A stretch of DNA of 64,000 bases from Leguminivora glycinivorella. Taxonomy: Eukaryota; Arthropoda; Insecta; Lepidoptera; Tortricidae. A program made the position numbers and the translations under genes. The notes under the pieces were generated by a model. It did not search any database. It saw only the letters and a list, made by a program, of their open reading frames with translations, and was not told the DNA's origin. This document shows positions 1 through 10,479 of this stretch, piece after piece. Every line of letters begins with the position of its first letter. Position 1 is the stretch's first letter. The stretch is from contig NC_062978.1 in the NCBI RefSeq assembly GCF_023078275.1, positions 9,314,585-9,378,584 of the forward strand, in the 5' to 3' direction.

Positions 1-239
1 TCAACCACCTAAAATTATAATTATAAATATTTAAATTTAAAATTTGTGCTTGGATATTTTATCTCAAAACTTGTATAAAAGCTGTCGGTAAAACAAACCA
101 TCCCGCGTCGTTTCCGACGCGACGCAAAGATACCCATCACACATTGACCGCGTTTCCACGCTGAACCACGATGGACATGTCAATTATACAAACACACACA
201 CAATAGTTTTAATCATAACACAAAAAATCCTGAAGACAT

Positions 240-776
240 TTTTCGAATTTCCATTTCCCTCAAACTCATGTGGCCCAAAAACAGACTTTTCGGAAAACTC
301 CGAATGTCTAACGAAATTCCATTTCCCTCAAACTCATGTGGCCCAAAAACAGACTTTTCGGAAAACCCCGAATGTCTAACGAATTTCCATTTCCCTCAAA
401 CTCATGTGGCCCAAAAACAGACTTTTCGGAAAACTCCCGAATGTCTAACGAATTTCCATTTCCCTCAAGACCAGATGGCCGATAGTCAGACTTTTCAGAA
501 AAACTGAATGTCCATATGGAATTCATACAGACTCACATGGTCGATAAACAGACTTTTCAGAAACACTCTGAATGTCATTATGGAATTCATACAGACTCAC
601 ATGGTTGATAATCAGACTCACATGGTCGATAAACAGACTTTTCAGAAACACTCTGAATGTCATTATGGAATTCATACAGACTCACATGGTTGATAATCAG
701 ACTCACATGGTCGATAAACAGACTTTTCAGAAACACTCTGAATGTCATTATGGAATTCAATCAATGACATACTGCG
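240..776. repeat. Compound minisatellite (68-69 bp units, then 85 bp units)
   Basis: The left part (about 240-470) repeats a 68-69 bp unit containing CTCATGTGGCCCAAAAACAG and CGAATGTCTAACG, with copies of the latter at 301, 369 and 438. From about 480 the unit changes to a related 85-bp form with CATTATGGAATTC at 576, 661 and 746. The 85-bp unit itself contains a duplicated CAGACTCACATGG segment, so it looks like a higher-order expansion of the shorter one. Open frames crossing this block come from the repeats and are not genes. A run of T follows at about 782-804. Confidence 0.9.
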
Positions 777-1059
777 CTATCATTTTTTTTTTTTTTTTTT
801 TTTTACACCTTTTTCATATGGCTCAAGACATAACTAAATTATGTTTACAAACACAGAACCATATACCTCGAGGATTTTATATGACCACAAAGATGTATTA
901 CAATTATTATACCAGTGCTAATTTAATTCAAAAGAACGAGTTTTCAGTCATGAAGTAACACAACAATAAAATGTTATTTCGTTCTTACATCATTAATATC
1001 ATAAAGGTACTTATATTTAAGCATAATGCCATTTAAGACAACATAAATATGCATACATA
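777..1059. other. AT-rich stretch with poly-T, no gene seen
   Basis: Contains a poly-T tract at about 782-804 directly after the minisatellite. I see no recognisable coding or structured element in the rest. Confidence 0.5.
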
Positions 1060-1116
1060 CTTACATACAGTCACGCCCGTATCCCATAAAGGGGTAGGCA
1101 GAGCACATGAAACTGT
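1060..1116 (+). mobile_element. Fragment of a SINE-like dispersed repeat (family also at 7.2 and 34.3 kb)
   Basis: The segment CCCATAAAGGGGTAGGCAGA with its flanks matches the copy at 34306-34476 in the same orientation, and an inverted copy lies at about 7215-7362. Only about 55 bp remains here. The family definition comes from comparing the copies inside this window. Confidence 0.65.
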
Positions 1117-2516
1117 AAATGTATATGTGCCACTTTAAATACGTATGTCATCATTCTCAGATACTTTCTTTAGACAATCTGACAAATATAAAAAAACTGA
1201 GCTCCTTTAATAATAAAATAAAAAAAATACTAATTTATGCGATTTCAAGTATCTATCGGGCGCACCAGTGGGCCAATTCAACAAAACATGTGTTTTGCCC
1301 TTACAAGTCAAATGAAGCGTCACTATTCACAACGTGCGTATTTTAACTCCACTGTTGTACTTAATGCTTGTGTATTTAAATTTTATAGCATTAGATGTTT
1401 CGTATTTGTGTAGTGACCCAAAAATAAAGTACAAATACTAATTAATACGTACTTCCTGTTCAAAAGTCACAATTCTATAATATTAATTGTATTGTTAATT
1501 AAAGTGACGACAAGTATTCCAAAACATGACTCAGGGAATGTAAAAGAATAATAAATATAATTATACCATACGTACCATACCTTACACTTACTAATGTGTA
1601 AGTCAATACCATGATTCCATCATTGGATATACGCTGACAAGTATGTCAGCATAGGAAGGTGCTGTAAATTCAGGTTTGCTGATTACTTCAATGACAGGAA
1701 ACATGTGGTAGACGTAGCCCACGTAGCACTCACGTCGATCAATTATATTACAGTTGTCTCTCGTCATTACCATTAGCGCATTAACGTTGAGCGCTGCGTT
1801 GCATAGTTAACTCTCTTTCTTGGTCACAACATATTCCTTATTCCTTCTCAGATATTGGAACAACTTTTTTATTAAATTTTTGCTCTTCAGATTTTAAATG
1901 AATACTTTTATTTAAAACCAGCAGCAACAAAAATCATTTTTCTTCTTCTAATTTTCTTTTCATGTGTTTTCAAATAGTACATCAAATACTGGACAATGCA
2001 TGGCTGCCTCAGTTTTCTTCCTTTTCAAATGCACCATTATTTTAGGTTTACGACTCCTTTTCCATCAAACACCATTAAAAAAACGTAGATAGTTTATTAA
2101 CTATTGAACTTGTAAGTTCCGCATACTTTTCTTATCACCAATTCACCACTGAAGGGTTAATGTTCCATTTAATATTTACACAAAATTGTCCACAAATGAA
2201 TCTCACAACACTATTTACAAAAATCTAATTAAATGTGTCTGGGCCCATAACCTATTAGATTTAGGGCAATTAATTAAAAGACACATGGCGATTTATAAGA
2301 GTTGAAATATATTATCGCAATATAGTAAGGCAAGGTGTGCTCCTATTAATAGCTACCAAGGGACTAAAGTACAAACGAAGTCCTTAAGATTAGGAACTAT
2401 GGGCTGTTGTTTTTTATTCAATAGTTTACATTTATGAAAGAGAAAGTATAACAATATACTTGTTAGAGTAAGATAGATTTAGTTTTGTTAATTCCAACAA
2501 ACCTAACCTATCCCAC
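1117..2516. other. AT-rich DNA, nothing recognised
   Basis: About 1.4 kb of AT-rich sequence. I found no convincing exon, structured repeat or RNA gene; the short open frames lack domain-like composition. Confidence 0.5.
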
Positions 2517-3077
2517 TTTTTAGGGTTCCGTAGTCAACTAGGAACCCTTATAGTTTCGCCATGTCTGTCTGTCCGTCCGTCCGTCCGTCCGTCCGTCCGT
2601 CCGTCCGCGGATAATCTCAGTAACCGTTAGCACTAGAAAGCTGAAATTTGGTACCAATATGTATATCAATCACGCCAACAAAGTGCAAAAATAAAAAATG
2701 AAAAAAAATGTTTTATTGGGGTACCCCCCCTACATGTAAAGTGGGGGCTGATATTTTTTTTCATTGCAACCCCAACGTGTGATATATTGTTGGATAGGTA
2801 TTAAAACATGAATAAGGGTTTACTAAGATCGCTTTTTGATAATATTAATATTTTCGTGAATAATCGCTCCTAAAGGAAAAAAATGTGCGTCCCCCCCCCC
2901 TCTAACTTTTGAACCATATGTTTAAAAAATATGAAAAAAATGACAAAAGTAGAACTTTATAAATACTTTCTAGGAAAATTGTTTTGAACTTGATAGGTTC
3001 AGTAGTTTTTGAGAAAAATACAGAAAACTACGGAACCCTACACTGAGCGTGGCCCGACACGCTCTTGGCCGGTTTTT
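2517..3077 (+). mobile_element. Lepidopteran-type dispersed repeat, AGGGTTCCGTA...GGCCGGTTTTTT
   Basis: Starts with TTTTTAGGGTTCCGTA. Its first 30 bases form a short hairpin (AGGGTTCC/GGAACCCT), followed by a (TCCG)n tract at about 2573-2606. It ends in CACGCTCTTGGCCGGTTTTTT. A near-identical copy is at 53165-53711 and a truncated one at 52971-53164. It carries no coding capacity: small open frames inside the copies are conserved only because the repeat is. I recognise the terminal motifs as widespread in moth genomes. Whether it is a SINE or another non-autonomous class is not decided by the sequence. Confidence 0.85.
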
Positions 3078-3595
3078 TCAATGGTAGTTTGTTTCTGTGT
3101 GTGTCACAGATCTTACCTAACCTAACCCACTTTATCAATAGCAGTTTGTTTCTGAATGTGTCACAGTTCTAAGTTCTAACCAAAGAGGATCGAGTATTAT
3201 AGAGAGGTACTATCGAAGTAAAATGTGTAATTAGTAATTACAGTGCATAGACCGCCATCTCTTGACACAGGCTTAAAACTTTTGAACCTCAGTTTTGACA
3301 ATTTGGCCCATATTCTTAGCTTGATATGTTTTAAAATGTCAAATATTCATATTAGCGCCATCTAGCTGAGCGTACCCCAAAGGTGTAATGCCATCTAGGC
3401 CACCGTACCTTTTTCTGTATGGTGCTGAGGTACGTTTTTTTCTTAGACTTTATCTGTCTTTACGGAGTTATATATGTCTTTGGTTCTAACCTAACCTACT
3501 TCTTCAATAACAGTTTGTTTCTTTCTGTATGTGTCACAGTTCTAGAGGTTGTATACCTTTTTCAGTATTTAGGGGTAGGTATTAATAATGGCTGG
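3078..3595. repeat. Local duplications of a TTTGTTTCTG...GTGTCACAG segment
   Basis: A segment containing AGTTTGTTTCTG, GTGTCACAG and CCTAACCTAAC recurs at about 3085, 3140 and 3508. It looks like a small dispersed or tandem duplication. No gene is supported. Confidence 0.5.
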
Positions 3596-4186
3596 TTAAA
3601 GTCACACACAGGTCGAACGCGATTAATTAACATTATTTTTACCTTTTTTCCCAACGTTTCGGCTAGGTTGCACTGGCCGTGGTCGCGGAAGACTGACGTC
3701 CCAGCAAAGTGTCACCGGAGATGTAAACAACACAAAACTACCCGATATTAATTTATATAAATGTTCGGGGTAGACAAATAAATATAATCTACCCGCTTTT
3801 AGTTATTGTTTATTTCCCACCGCACGACACACAGCACTCACAACATCCGCGCACTGGTCCGAAGATAGATCTTTTGGTTTGAACATTTGAATCACTGGTC
3901 CCCATGTTGGCGATAATCTATACCCGTCTTCCCTGTTAAAGTTTTTAGGATATTTTTTAATTTCGATCGCCTCCCTCACAATCCGGGGATAATAGTGTCG
4001 CTAGGTGGAAAGAACTTTGGGTTTGTGTAGCTCAATCCAGTGATTCGTTTCCGCAGTAAGCAAGTGCTCGGCGATTGCAGATCCAGCCCGCCAGCTCCAG
4101 CTCGGCCAGTGCAACCTGGCCGAAACGTTGGGAAAAAAGGTAAAAATAATGTTAATTAATCGCGTTCGACCTGTGTGTGACTTTAA
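3596..4186 (-). mobile_element. Penelope-like element, 3' remnant between inverted repeats
   Basis: Two 83-bp inverted repeats (3596-3678 and 4104-4186) differ at about one position and enclose about 425 bp. Between them the minus strand encodes a fragment resembling the C-terminal part of the GIY-YIG endonuclease region of Penelope-like elements (separate entry). Penelope-like elements are known to carry terminal repeats in direct or inverted orientation and to be 5'-truncated on insertion, which fits this structure. No reverse transcriptase domain is present. The family assignment rests on recognising the protein motif by eye. Confidence 0.7.
3803..4100 (-). pseudogene. GIY-YIG endonuclease C-terminal fragment of Penelope-like element
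   Basis: In Penelope-like retroelements the GIY-YIG endonuclease nicks the target so that the reverse transcriptase can prime. Reading the minus strand from about 4100, the frame shows AIAEHLLTAETNHWIELH, then KVLST, a TAG stop, and then YYPRIVREAIEIKKYPKNFN followed by REDGYRLSPTW. It ends at a TAA at 3803-3805. The pattern HxI/W...KVLS...R..REAIEI.K...NFNRE.G is typical of the region after the GIY-YIG catalytic core in Penelope-like proteins. The core itself and the whole reverse transcriptase are missing, and the in-frame TAG confirms decay. This is a dead 3' fragment. Confidence 0.7.
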
Positions 4187-4301
4187 ATATGTGTACAAAG
4201 CGCGAGAACTTAAAGTGTTAAATGGCTGGTTACTTGGACGATTATTTTTCCGCTACGAGTTTGACATTGTTTGTCAGTTTAATTTTAATGTTTGTCATAA
4301 G

Positions 4302-4391
4302 CAGAGATCGGACGAATTTGCGACATTCTTAGTGACTTACGTCATTTTAATGACTTTTAGTATGAGATGACGCACAAAAATCCGATCTCTG
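4302..4391. mobile_element. hAT-type MITE, 90 bp, with 8-bp target duplication
   Basis: The ends are inverted repeats of about 20 bp: CAGAGATCGGACGAATTTGCG on the left and, on the complement of the right end, CAGAGATCGG followed by ATTTTTGTGCG. The element is flanked by GTCATAAG on both sides (4294-4301 and 4392-4399). An 8-bp duplication with CAG-G type termini is the hallmark of hAT transposons. There is no transposase, so it is non-autonomous. Confidence 0.8.
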
Positions 4392-4779
4392 GTCATAAGT
4401 CATAACAAATTGAACTCGTACCTAATTACAACCTTGTCATTTTGAACATTGGGTTTAAATTTGCTTACTGCCATTACATGTTCAATTTGAAGTTTACTGT
4501 GACAAAACTTTAAAGTGTTTCTCGTATACTCGTGACATAGCTGTCTATTGGTAAACCTTATGTCGTTGCAATAACGTACCTACACAAATAAATAGTTTTA
4601 AGGTTTATGATTGTAGCTAGCAATTATTTTATTAAGTGTAGAGTTAAAAGTCGACTAGGCTGTACGGAAAATTAAACATTCAATTTAAAAAAAATAAACG
4701 TCAGATTAAAAAATGAATACTCTAGATAAGTTTAAAAAAATGAAAATCAGTTGGGGTGTCTGAAGTTTTGAGTGATACG

Positions 4780-4915
4780 GGAAACACCGTGTATAAGTAT
4801 GTATTTATCTATTTAAGTATGTATATCGTCGCTTAGCACCCATAGTACAAGCTTTGCTTAGTTTGGGGCTAAGTTGATCTGTGTAAGGTATCCCCAATAT
4901 TTATTTATTTATTTA
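4780..4915 (+). mobile_element. SINE-type 3' end fragment
   Basis: The stretch with AGTACAAGCTTTGCTTAGTT, TTGGGGCTA and CCCCAATATTTATTTATTTA recurs at about 41283-41380 with few differences. The A/T-rich terminal repeat (ATTT)n and the conserved block before it suggest the 3' end of a SINE or LINE. Confidence 0.65.
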
Positions 4916-5893
4916 TACTCCATAGTATACTCGTCTCGCAGCGATAGTGATGGTGAGCACACAATCGTAGTTAGCTACCGATGTGCCGACTATTACTACT
5001 ATTTCCAGCAGCAGTGGCATAGGAAAAAAAATCGTAACGCTATTCCAAATACCCTAAGATGCTTGTGAGATGATGATCTCAGAGAGTGGCACTCTCGCTC
5101 CTATAACCTGTCAATATAAGACTCAATAATACCTACTTGCAAAAGTCATCTGGCCTAGCTGGCTCTATCTTTGTGTTTACTGTTTAGTATCAAATCTTCA
5201 CCATTCACTTTTCTTAGCAAAAGTATCAGGATAACACCACGTGTCTAAATTGTAGGCACTGGTTATTATACCATTAGGTTGTTAGTTATTGTGTAGGTAT
5301 GTACCTACTAATCAGCGTTTTGATATATTTGATATCAAACGTTGCGGTCAATGGACATCCGTATTAACTTCGTTATTATTTTCCTCTATAGGGTAGGCAG
5401 CGGATTTTATGAAGTACCTGCCATACAAGAGAAAATAATTTTGTTTTTGTGTTTATGACATTATCTTGGCCATAAAAAGTGATATCAGACTGTATTCTCA
5501 TAAAAACACACACGCTAAGAATGTTCACTGTACTGTATATCTAAACTGAATCGTCAGTTCACTTTATGAATGAGATCGCTCTTAAACTTACTACTTCATC
5601 TACCATTTCTTTTGAAATAAATAGGTACGCCTTTGTGAATAGAGTTCCAAAAAGGGTTTCATGCGGAACAAACACAGATCTGGCGAGACGCGGGTGACTA
5701 TCGGATCGGCTTAGGGACATCCGTCAAAGCTCAATACAACGACACCTGCATCAAGGGCAGTATAATGACTTATAGGGCTGGCCGGTAGACATATTTCTAG
5801 TGGCCCCATCATAGCTTTCCCTGAAAATCCCTAGAACAGTGACAAATTATTGTTTTCGAAATTTTCTGTTGCATTTTTGTCGATTCAACCCCT
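4916..5893. other. No gene or structured element recognised
   Basis: About 1 kb of AT-rich DNA. I saw nothing here that I can support as a gene or named repeat. Confidence 0.4.
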
Positions 5894-5897
5894 TTAA

Positions 5898-6173
5898 GGG
5901 CATTTTCAGAATTTGGGACCCCGCAATTAGCGTAAGTTGTTAACAAAATTTACTTACTGTCAGTTTTGTGACGATAATTAAGCATGACATTTCAATAAAA
6001 ATATTGTTTTGTGTTAGTTACATAAACTTTAAGAGATAATCTACATACAGAATGTGAAAAAAGTACATTTTTATACATATTTTATTCTTAATTGTCGTCA
6101 CAAAACTAACAGCGGGTTAATTTTTGTTAACGACTTACGCTAATTGGGGGGGACCCATATTCTGAAAATGCCC
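5898..6173. mobile_element. TTAA-targeting MITE, 276 bp, about 90-bp imperfect TIRs
   Basis: Long inverted ends start GGGCATTTTCAGAATTTGGG on the left; the right end reads TTCTGAAAATGCCC just before TTAA. Homology between the ends extends about 90 bp inward through AGCGTAAGT and TTTTGTGACGA. The flanks are TTAA at 5894-5897 and 6174-6177. A TTAA duplication is typical of piggyBac-like transposons, though the GGG terminus differs from the usual piggyBac CCC. Non-autonomous. Confidence 0.8.
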
Positions 6174-6379
6174 TTAAACAAAATCTTATATAAAATTAAA
6201 TTTGAGACAGCGGCAAGTTATGACGGCGAAAACTTTGATAATTGTGAATTCCATCCGCACAAATCACAGATTTGTGTAAAGGTTTATATGGTGTATTAAC
6301 GCAATGCATTTGATATAAGGAATTAAATAAAAATTATAAACATATAGGTGCTTGAGTTACTGGTACCTACCTGGTACCT

Positions 6380-6445
6380 AAAATGATGTAGGTACGCACA
6401 TCTCGTAGGTACCTACCTACGAGATGTGCGTACCTACATCATTTT
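6380..6445. repeat. Perfect palindrome, 32-bp arms with 2-bp centre
   Basis: Arms 6380-6411 and 6414-6445 are exact reverse complements around a CC centre. The arm core is GATGTAGGTACGCACATCTC. The symmetry is unbroken, so it is recent, under constraint or an assembly fold-back. Confidence 0.9.
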
Positions 6446-7214
6446 TGATATTTCATAGGTGTCTGTATGTTAATCTCGTCACCAGTCGTAATCGTAACTG
6501 AGCTTGAAACACATGAAAGTACAATCAGCACCAGATAAAATATTAAAACGGTAGCGATAGTTAAATCATGTCATGTGAAAAATTTGTACCAGTTTTTTTA
6601 ATGTAATTTAATTTTTGCCCAAACATAGTTTTTGCAGTTGCTTACATTTGCTCTCGACTATCTAGAATTCATATAACGCGAATATATAGTTGCAAGTGTT
6701 GCAACGTTATGTTGCCAAGTATACCGTTATATTCCACTGCTGGCGTGAACCAGTGCGGATTAGTTCCCGTAGATCAAAGTACTGATATGTTTAAGCTATG
6801 GGAATAGCTCAGTTGGTTTGGCTTTGTGCCCGTCCCATTTTCTATGGTGTCAAGTGCATTCACGCCGCCGTGGCGCTTTCTATTCAGTCTTTTTGTACAG
6901 GTGAATGCAACCTGCGAGGTCGGAGCACGAATACTTTGTTACAATTGAGTCGCTTCCGCAATTACTTGCTCGTAAAATAATTATGTACCTGCGAATACAT
7001 AAACCTGCCGAGCGAGCTTAAATTTAATTACTTACTTAGTTTATACCTCTATTAATGTATTTACTGTTCTTATAGATAACCTATATCAATAATAATGTAT
7101 AGACTAAAAGGACACGGGCAGTTTTATATTGAACTTTTAGCTCAGCCCCCATTGTGGTGACGGGCTAAGAATTTCACTACCCCCTTTGCTACAGTGGGTG
7201 TTTAAGTTGACTGT
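6446..7214. other. AT-rich, nothing recognised
   Basis: No gene supported. The open frame at about 6798-6980 has no domain-like features. Confidence 0.4.
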
Positions 7215-7362
7215 GGGGTTCAGTTGTGGCTTCGGCAACCTTTCATTTCAATATCACAATTTCGTTTTCTTTCAACACCTTGCTAAGAGTAGCACTGAAA
7301 ATTGAGCAGTTTCATATGCTCTGCCTATTCTTTTTGGGAGAATACAGGGGTGAGTTTATGCA
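7215..7362 (-). mobile_element. SINE-like dispersed repeat, inverted copy of the 34.3-kb family
   Basis: Matches the complement of 34306-34476. Shared blocks are TTTCGTTTTCTTTCAAC, GCACTGAA, TTTCATATGCTCTGCCTA (here GCTCTGCCTATTC) and the ATACAGG end. It is more diverged than the 34-kb copy. Confidence 0.6.
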
Positions 7363-7628
7363 TTTACGTATGTTTTTTTTATCGCAAATTCGATGTGATA
7401 TTCGTAAAATTATAGGAATACTGTAGCTTTCAGACCAAGCTCATGCTGAAGCCCATCAAAGTTTGTAGTCGTCTCTTCAAAATGTCTGTTGCCCTATACG
7501 GGTTTCAATAGCTTATTGACTTATTCTAGTACTTATTACTTGCATAATACAATACCTACACGCAACGAATTGTCGTGCATATGCAGTAAACAACAATCAA
7601 TATCAAATAAACAGCATCAAAGGCAATG

Positions 7629-7725
7629 TATTTATTTAATCTTTATTGCACAAAGAAAATACAATTGTACACAAGACGGACTTAATGCTATAAGGCATTC
7701 TCTACCAGATAACCTTCGGTCGAAA
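7629..7725. mobile_element. LINE/SINE 3'-end fragment
   Basis: Contains AATCTTTATTGCACAAAGAA and, about 45 bp on, AAGGCATTCTCTACCAG. I associate this pair with a common lepidopteran dispersed repeat tail. It is a short fragment that ends beside the MITE at 7737. Confidence 0.45.
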
Positions 7726-7736
7726 CAGAGAAATGT

Positions 7737-7905
7737 ACAGATGTACCTAGTGCGAAAGGGTTTCCTTCGTATTTTTCCGGAAACTTTCGTTTCAGTCAAT
7801 GTCAGTACATCTTGTAGTGAGACTGACTGAAATAGCATGACACGTTCGTACGTTTCCGTAACAATACGATACGAAGGCAAATATTTTCGCACTACAACAT
7901 CTGTA
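7737..7905. mobile_element. Palindromic MITE, about 169 bp
   Basis: Nearly the whole element is an imperfect inverted repeat. ACAGATGTACCTAGTGCGAAA at the left pairs with TTTTCGCACTACAACATCTG at the right, and the middle pairs TTTCAGTCAATGTCAG with GACTGACTGAAA. There are no coding frames. I see no unambiguous target duplication. Confidence 0.7.
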
Positions 7906-8230
7906 TACTACTACTACTTCTATCTTGGTTACAATTTTCATTTAAACAAAATAAATATATATGTTAATTAGTCATTTTATTTATAGTGATATAAAGCCAC
8001 GCGATATGTATGTTAAACTCTAGGTTATAAGTGAAATTGTCATAATTTTTCTCAATTCCCTTGGAATTGGAGTTGGTTGGAACCCACTTAAGCGTGCCAT
8101 ATTTACTCTATAAATGGGCATAAGTATGTACTTAAATTAATATTTTACGGAGGCACTACTGTCGCATTACTGATTTTATAGCTCTGGGAACTGGCTGCTC
8201 TCACACTCATATTTAAGTACTATACGGTCC

Positions 8231-9191
8231 CTAACGTATGCGGAATGAAATCTGGACAAAATTCAATGTCTTATAAAATTAATATAACATAGTTTATTTT
8301 TGATATCTTTCGTGATTTTAATTATGTATTGAATATCGATAAATAAAAGAGTTAGTTTTCGCCAATGTGAAGCTTCTAACAGAACTTGTGATACTTTATG
8401 TCCATCGGTGTCGACAAAACCAATGTTAGTATTTTTTAAGGTCCAAATTTATCTTCCATGTGATAACTTTTTAAAGAAGCTTCGTATGCTCGACATTTTT
8501 CACATTCTTGTCCGTAGGATCATTAGTGTTCTCAAAATAATAGTTTTCTAGTCATGAAATACCATTTACTCGACATATTATTAGTCATTCATAAACCCAG
8601 AAATGCAAAAACAGTTGTTTTTTACATTTTTTGACTTAACGGCGTAGCAGCATTTTCAAAGTTTTTTATTTTATTTTTGAAGACTATAGGACTAACTTTT
8701 TTTGAATGTGTATCGATACTCATGTCTTCAAGATAATTTTTATCACTTTCGCTGTCCCATTCGAATGCTGTCTCGAGCTCTCTGTAAGATTTTGTGCCTT
8801 AGGGGGCCGACATTTCTTTTAATCAAATCTCTCCCAGAAAACTTGCCAATGCTGTAATGTTTTCTTGAACCACGCTTTGTTGCGGTAGTTTTTGTAAAGA
8901 AAAAGGACGCAAAAATATTATAAATTGACTGTTAGCTTCTAACCCTTCCTACAAAACTTTTGCATTCGGTCACAGAAAATTGGTATGTAGAAATTACAAA
9001 CAGTTTCGCTAGGTCGTCCTTCTCGATTGACCATCATTTCGAGAAAAGGAATCCAATACTCATGAAACTTACCAGTTTAAATGACAGATATGTTAACTTT
9101 AATCTGGCATTTATACATTATTTTAGTTTATTTATTTACTTACTCTGTACGATATCAAAACTTTGTCCAGATTTCATTCCGCATACGTTAG
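8231..9191. mobile_element. Probable non-autonomous DNA transposon, about 0.96 kb, 30-bp TIRs
   Basis: A 30-bp block at 8231-8260 (CTAACGTATGCGGAATGAAA followed by TCTGGACAAA) is repeated exactly in inverted orientation at 9162-9191. If the TA inside the outer CTA/TAG is the target site, the structure fits Tc1/mariner-type insertion at TA, but this is only one reading. The interior is AT-rich. The minus strand at 8650-8900 has coding-like composition with stops, so a decayed transposase N-terminus is possible but not shown. Confidence 0.55.
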
Positions 9192-9860
9192 TAAATACCA
9201 TTTCGTACTGTGAGAGTCACAGATGTCATATATACCATAGATCAAGCAAACGTATCTACTTATCGTGTCAAATGAACTCAGTAAAATCCGCTGAGTTGTC
9301 CGTCTTTAATAGCAGCTATTTCCTACCACGACATTGTTATTGCGATCAAATTTAAGTTACTCACATACCGCATTATTCTGAATCGCTTTGTTGTAATGTA
9401 ACACTAGCGACACTAAATATTGTAGTTTTGTGTTTTTTATAAGGAGTAGGAGATGGAAAATAAAACTAAAGCTAGTTTCATCACCTGATTAATTTATTAT
9501 TTTGGTTTTTCGATCCTTACCGATTCGATAATAAAATATAAAGTTTTATGATTTTGTTTAGTATTATTTACGGACCAACTATTCCAACTAACTACACGTT
9601 TTTACATTTTTAGAGTGCCCTATGATGTCGCAACTTTCGCAAAAACGCAAACTAAAAGAGCGAGAAATAGTCTGATCCTTTTAGTCGATATGCAAGGAGT
9701 CATGTTAACACTTGCGACAAACTATGCCTAGAACTAGGATGGCTAAGGAATCAACTAGGTCTAGCATAACTTACTCGTAGCGATATACATTAAATTTAGA
9801 CACGAGTGAGCTACCTATAAATACTAATGACTTACGTATTTGTTAAAATATCATCCAAAC

Positions 9861-9912
9861 ACTGTGCCCCTGTGGCCTATTTGCTGAATAAATTATTTTG
9901 ATTTGATTTGAC
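9861..9912. mobile_element. LINE/SINE tail fragment
   Basis: The sequence TTTGCTGAATAAATTATTTTG followed by ATTTGATTTGAC looks like the terminal tail of a lepidopteran non-LTR element with a short-period repeat end. Only about 50 bp is visible. Confidence 0.4.
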
Positions 9913-10479
9913 ACTGCGAGTTCTATAGCCGAGCACAGCACTTCAAATACATAAATAAAAACTTTATTATTAATTTCCTACTAGTCAAGGGCGCGATGTT
10001 CTAAACATAAGCTTTAACGAACTGTCATTAATGTCATTATATATATTTTTATCATTTATTTATAGTTTTGTTCAAAAAGACACGATATTTTACACAAAAT
10101 CATTGTAATTATTGTGAATTTTACATTTAAATATTTTAAATGTTTCTTTTTCCAGTTTTAAGAATAAAATAAAATTAAAAATTAGTAATCGTTCCTGGTT
10201 TTCGAACGATCAAACGTCACAAGGGGAAAACGAGATAGATTTATACGATTCCTATAGCGTCATCCTTTTCTTGTCAACACGATTCAGTTGCGAACCAGAG
10301 ACAATATCGGTCTTTCATTCACTTGTACGCGGTTCAGTTTCGACTCTGAACATTAAATGAGCAAAGACCGATTCTCAGACCACGGAAAGATTCAGTTCAT
10401 TTGTCAATTTTTGTAAGTTGAAGTTTGAACGTTTTTAAAAAGAAAACATTGAAGTGAACAAAAACATTAAAAAAAATAA

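Noticed and set aside
268..958. Open frames in the first kilobase
   Set aside because: They are translations of the minisatellite and poly-T tract.
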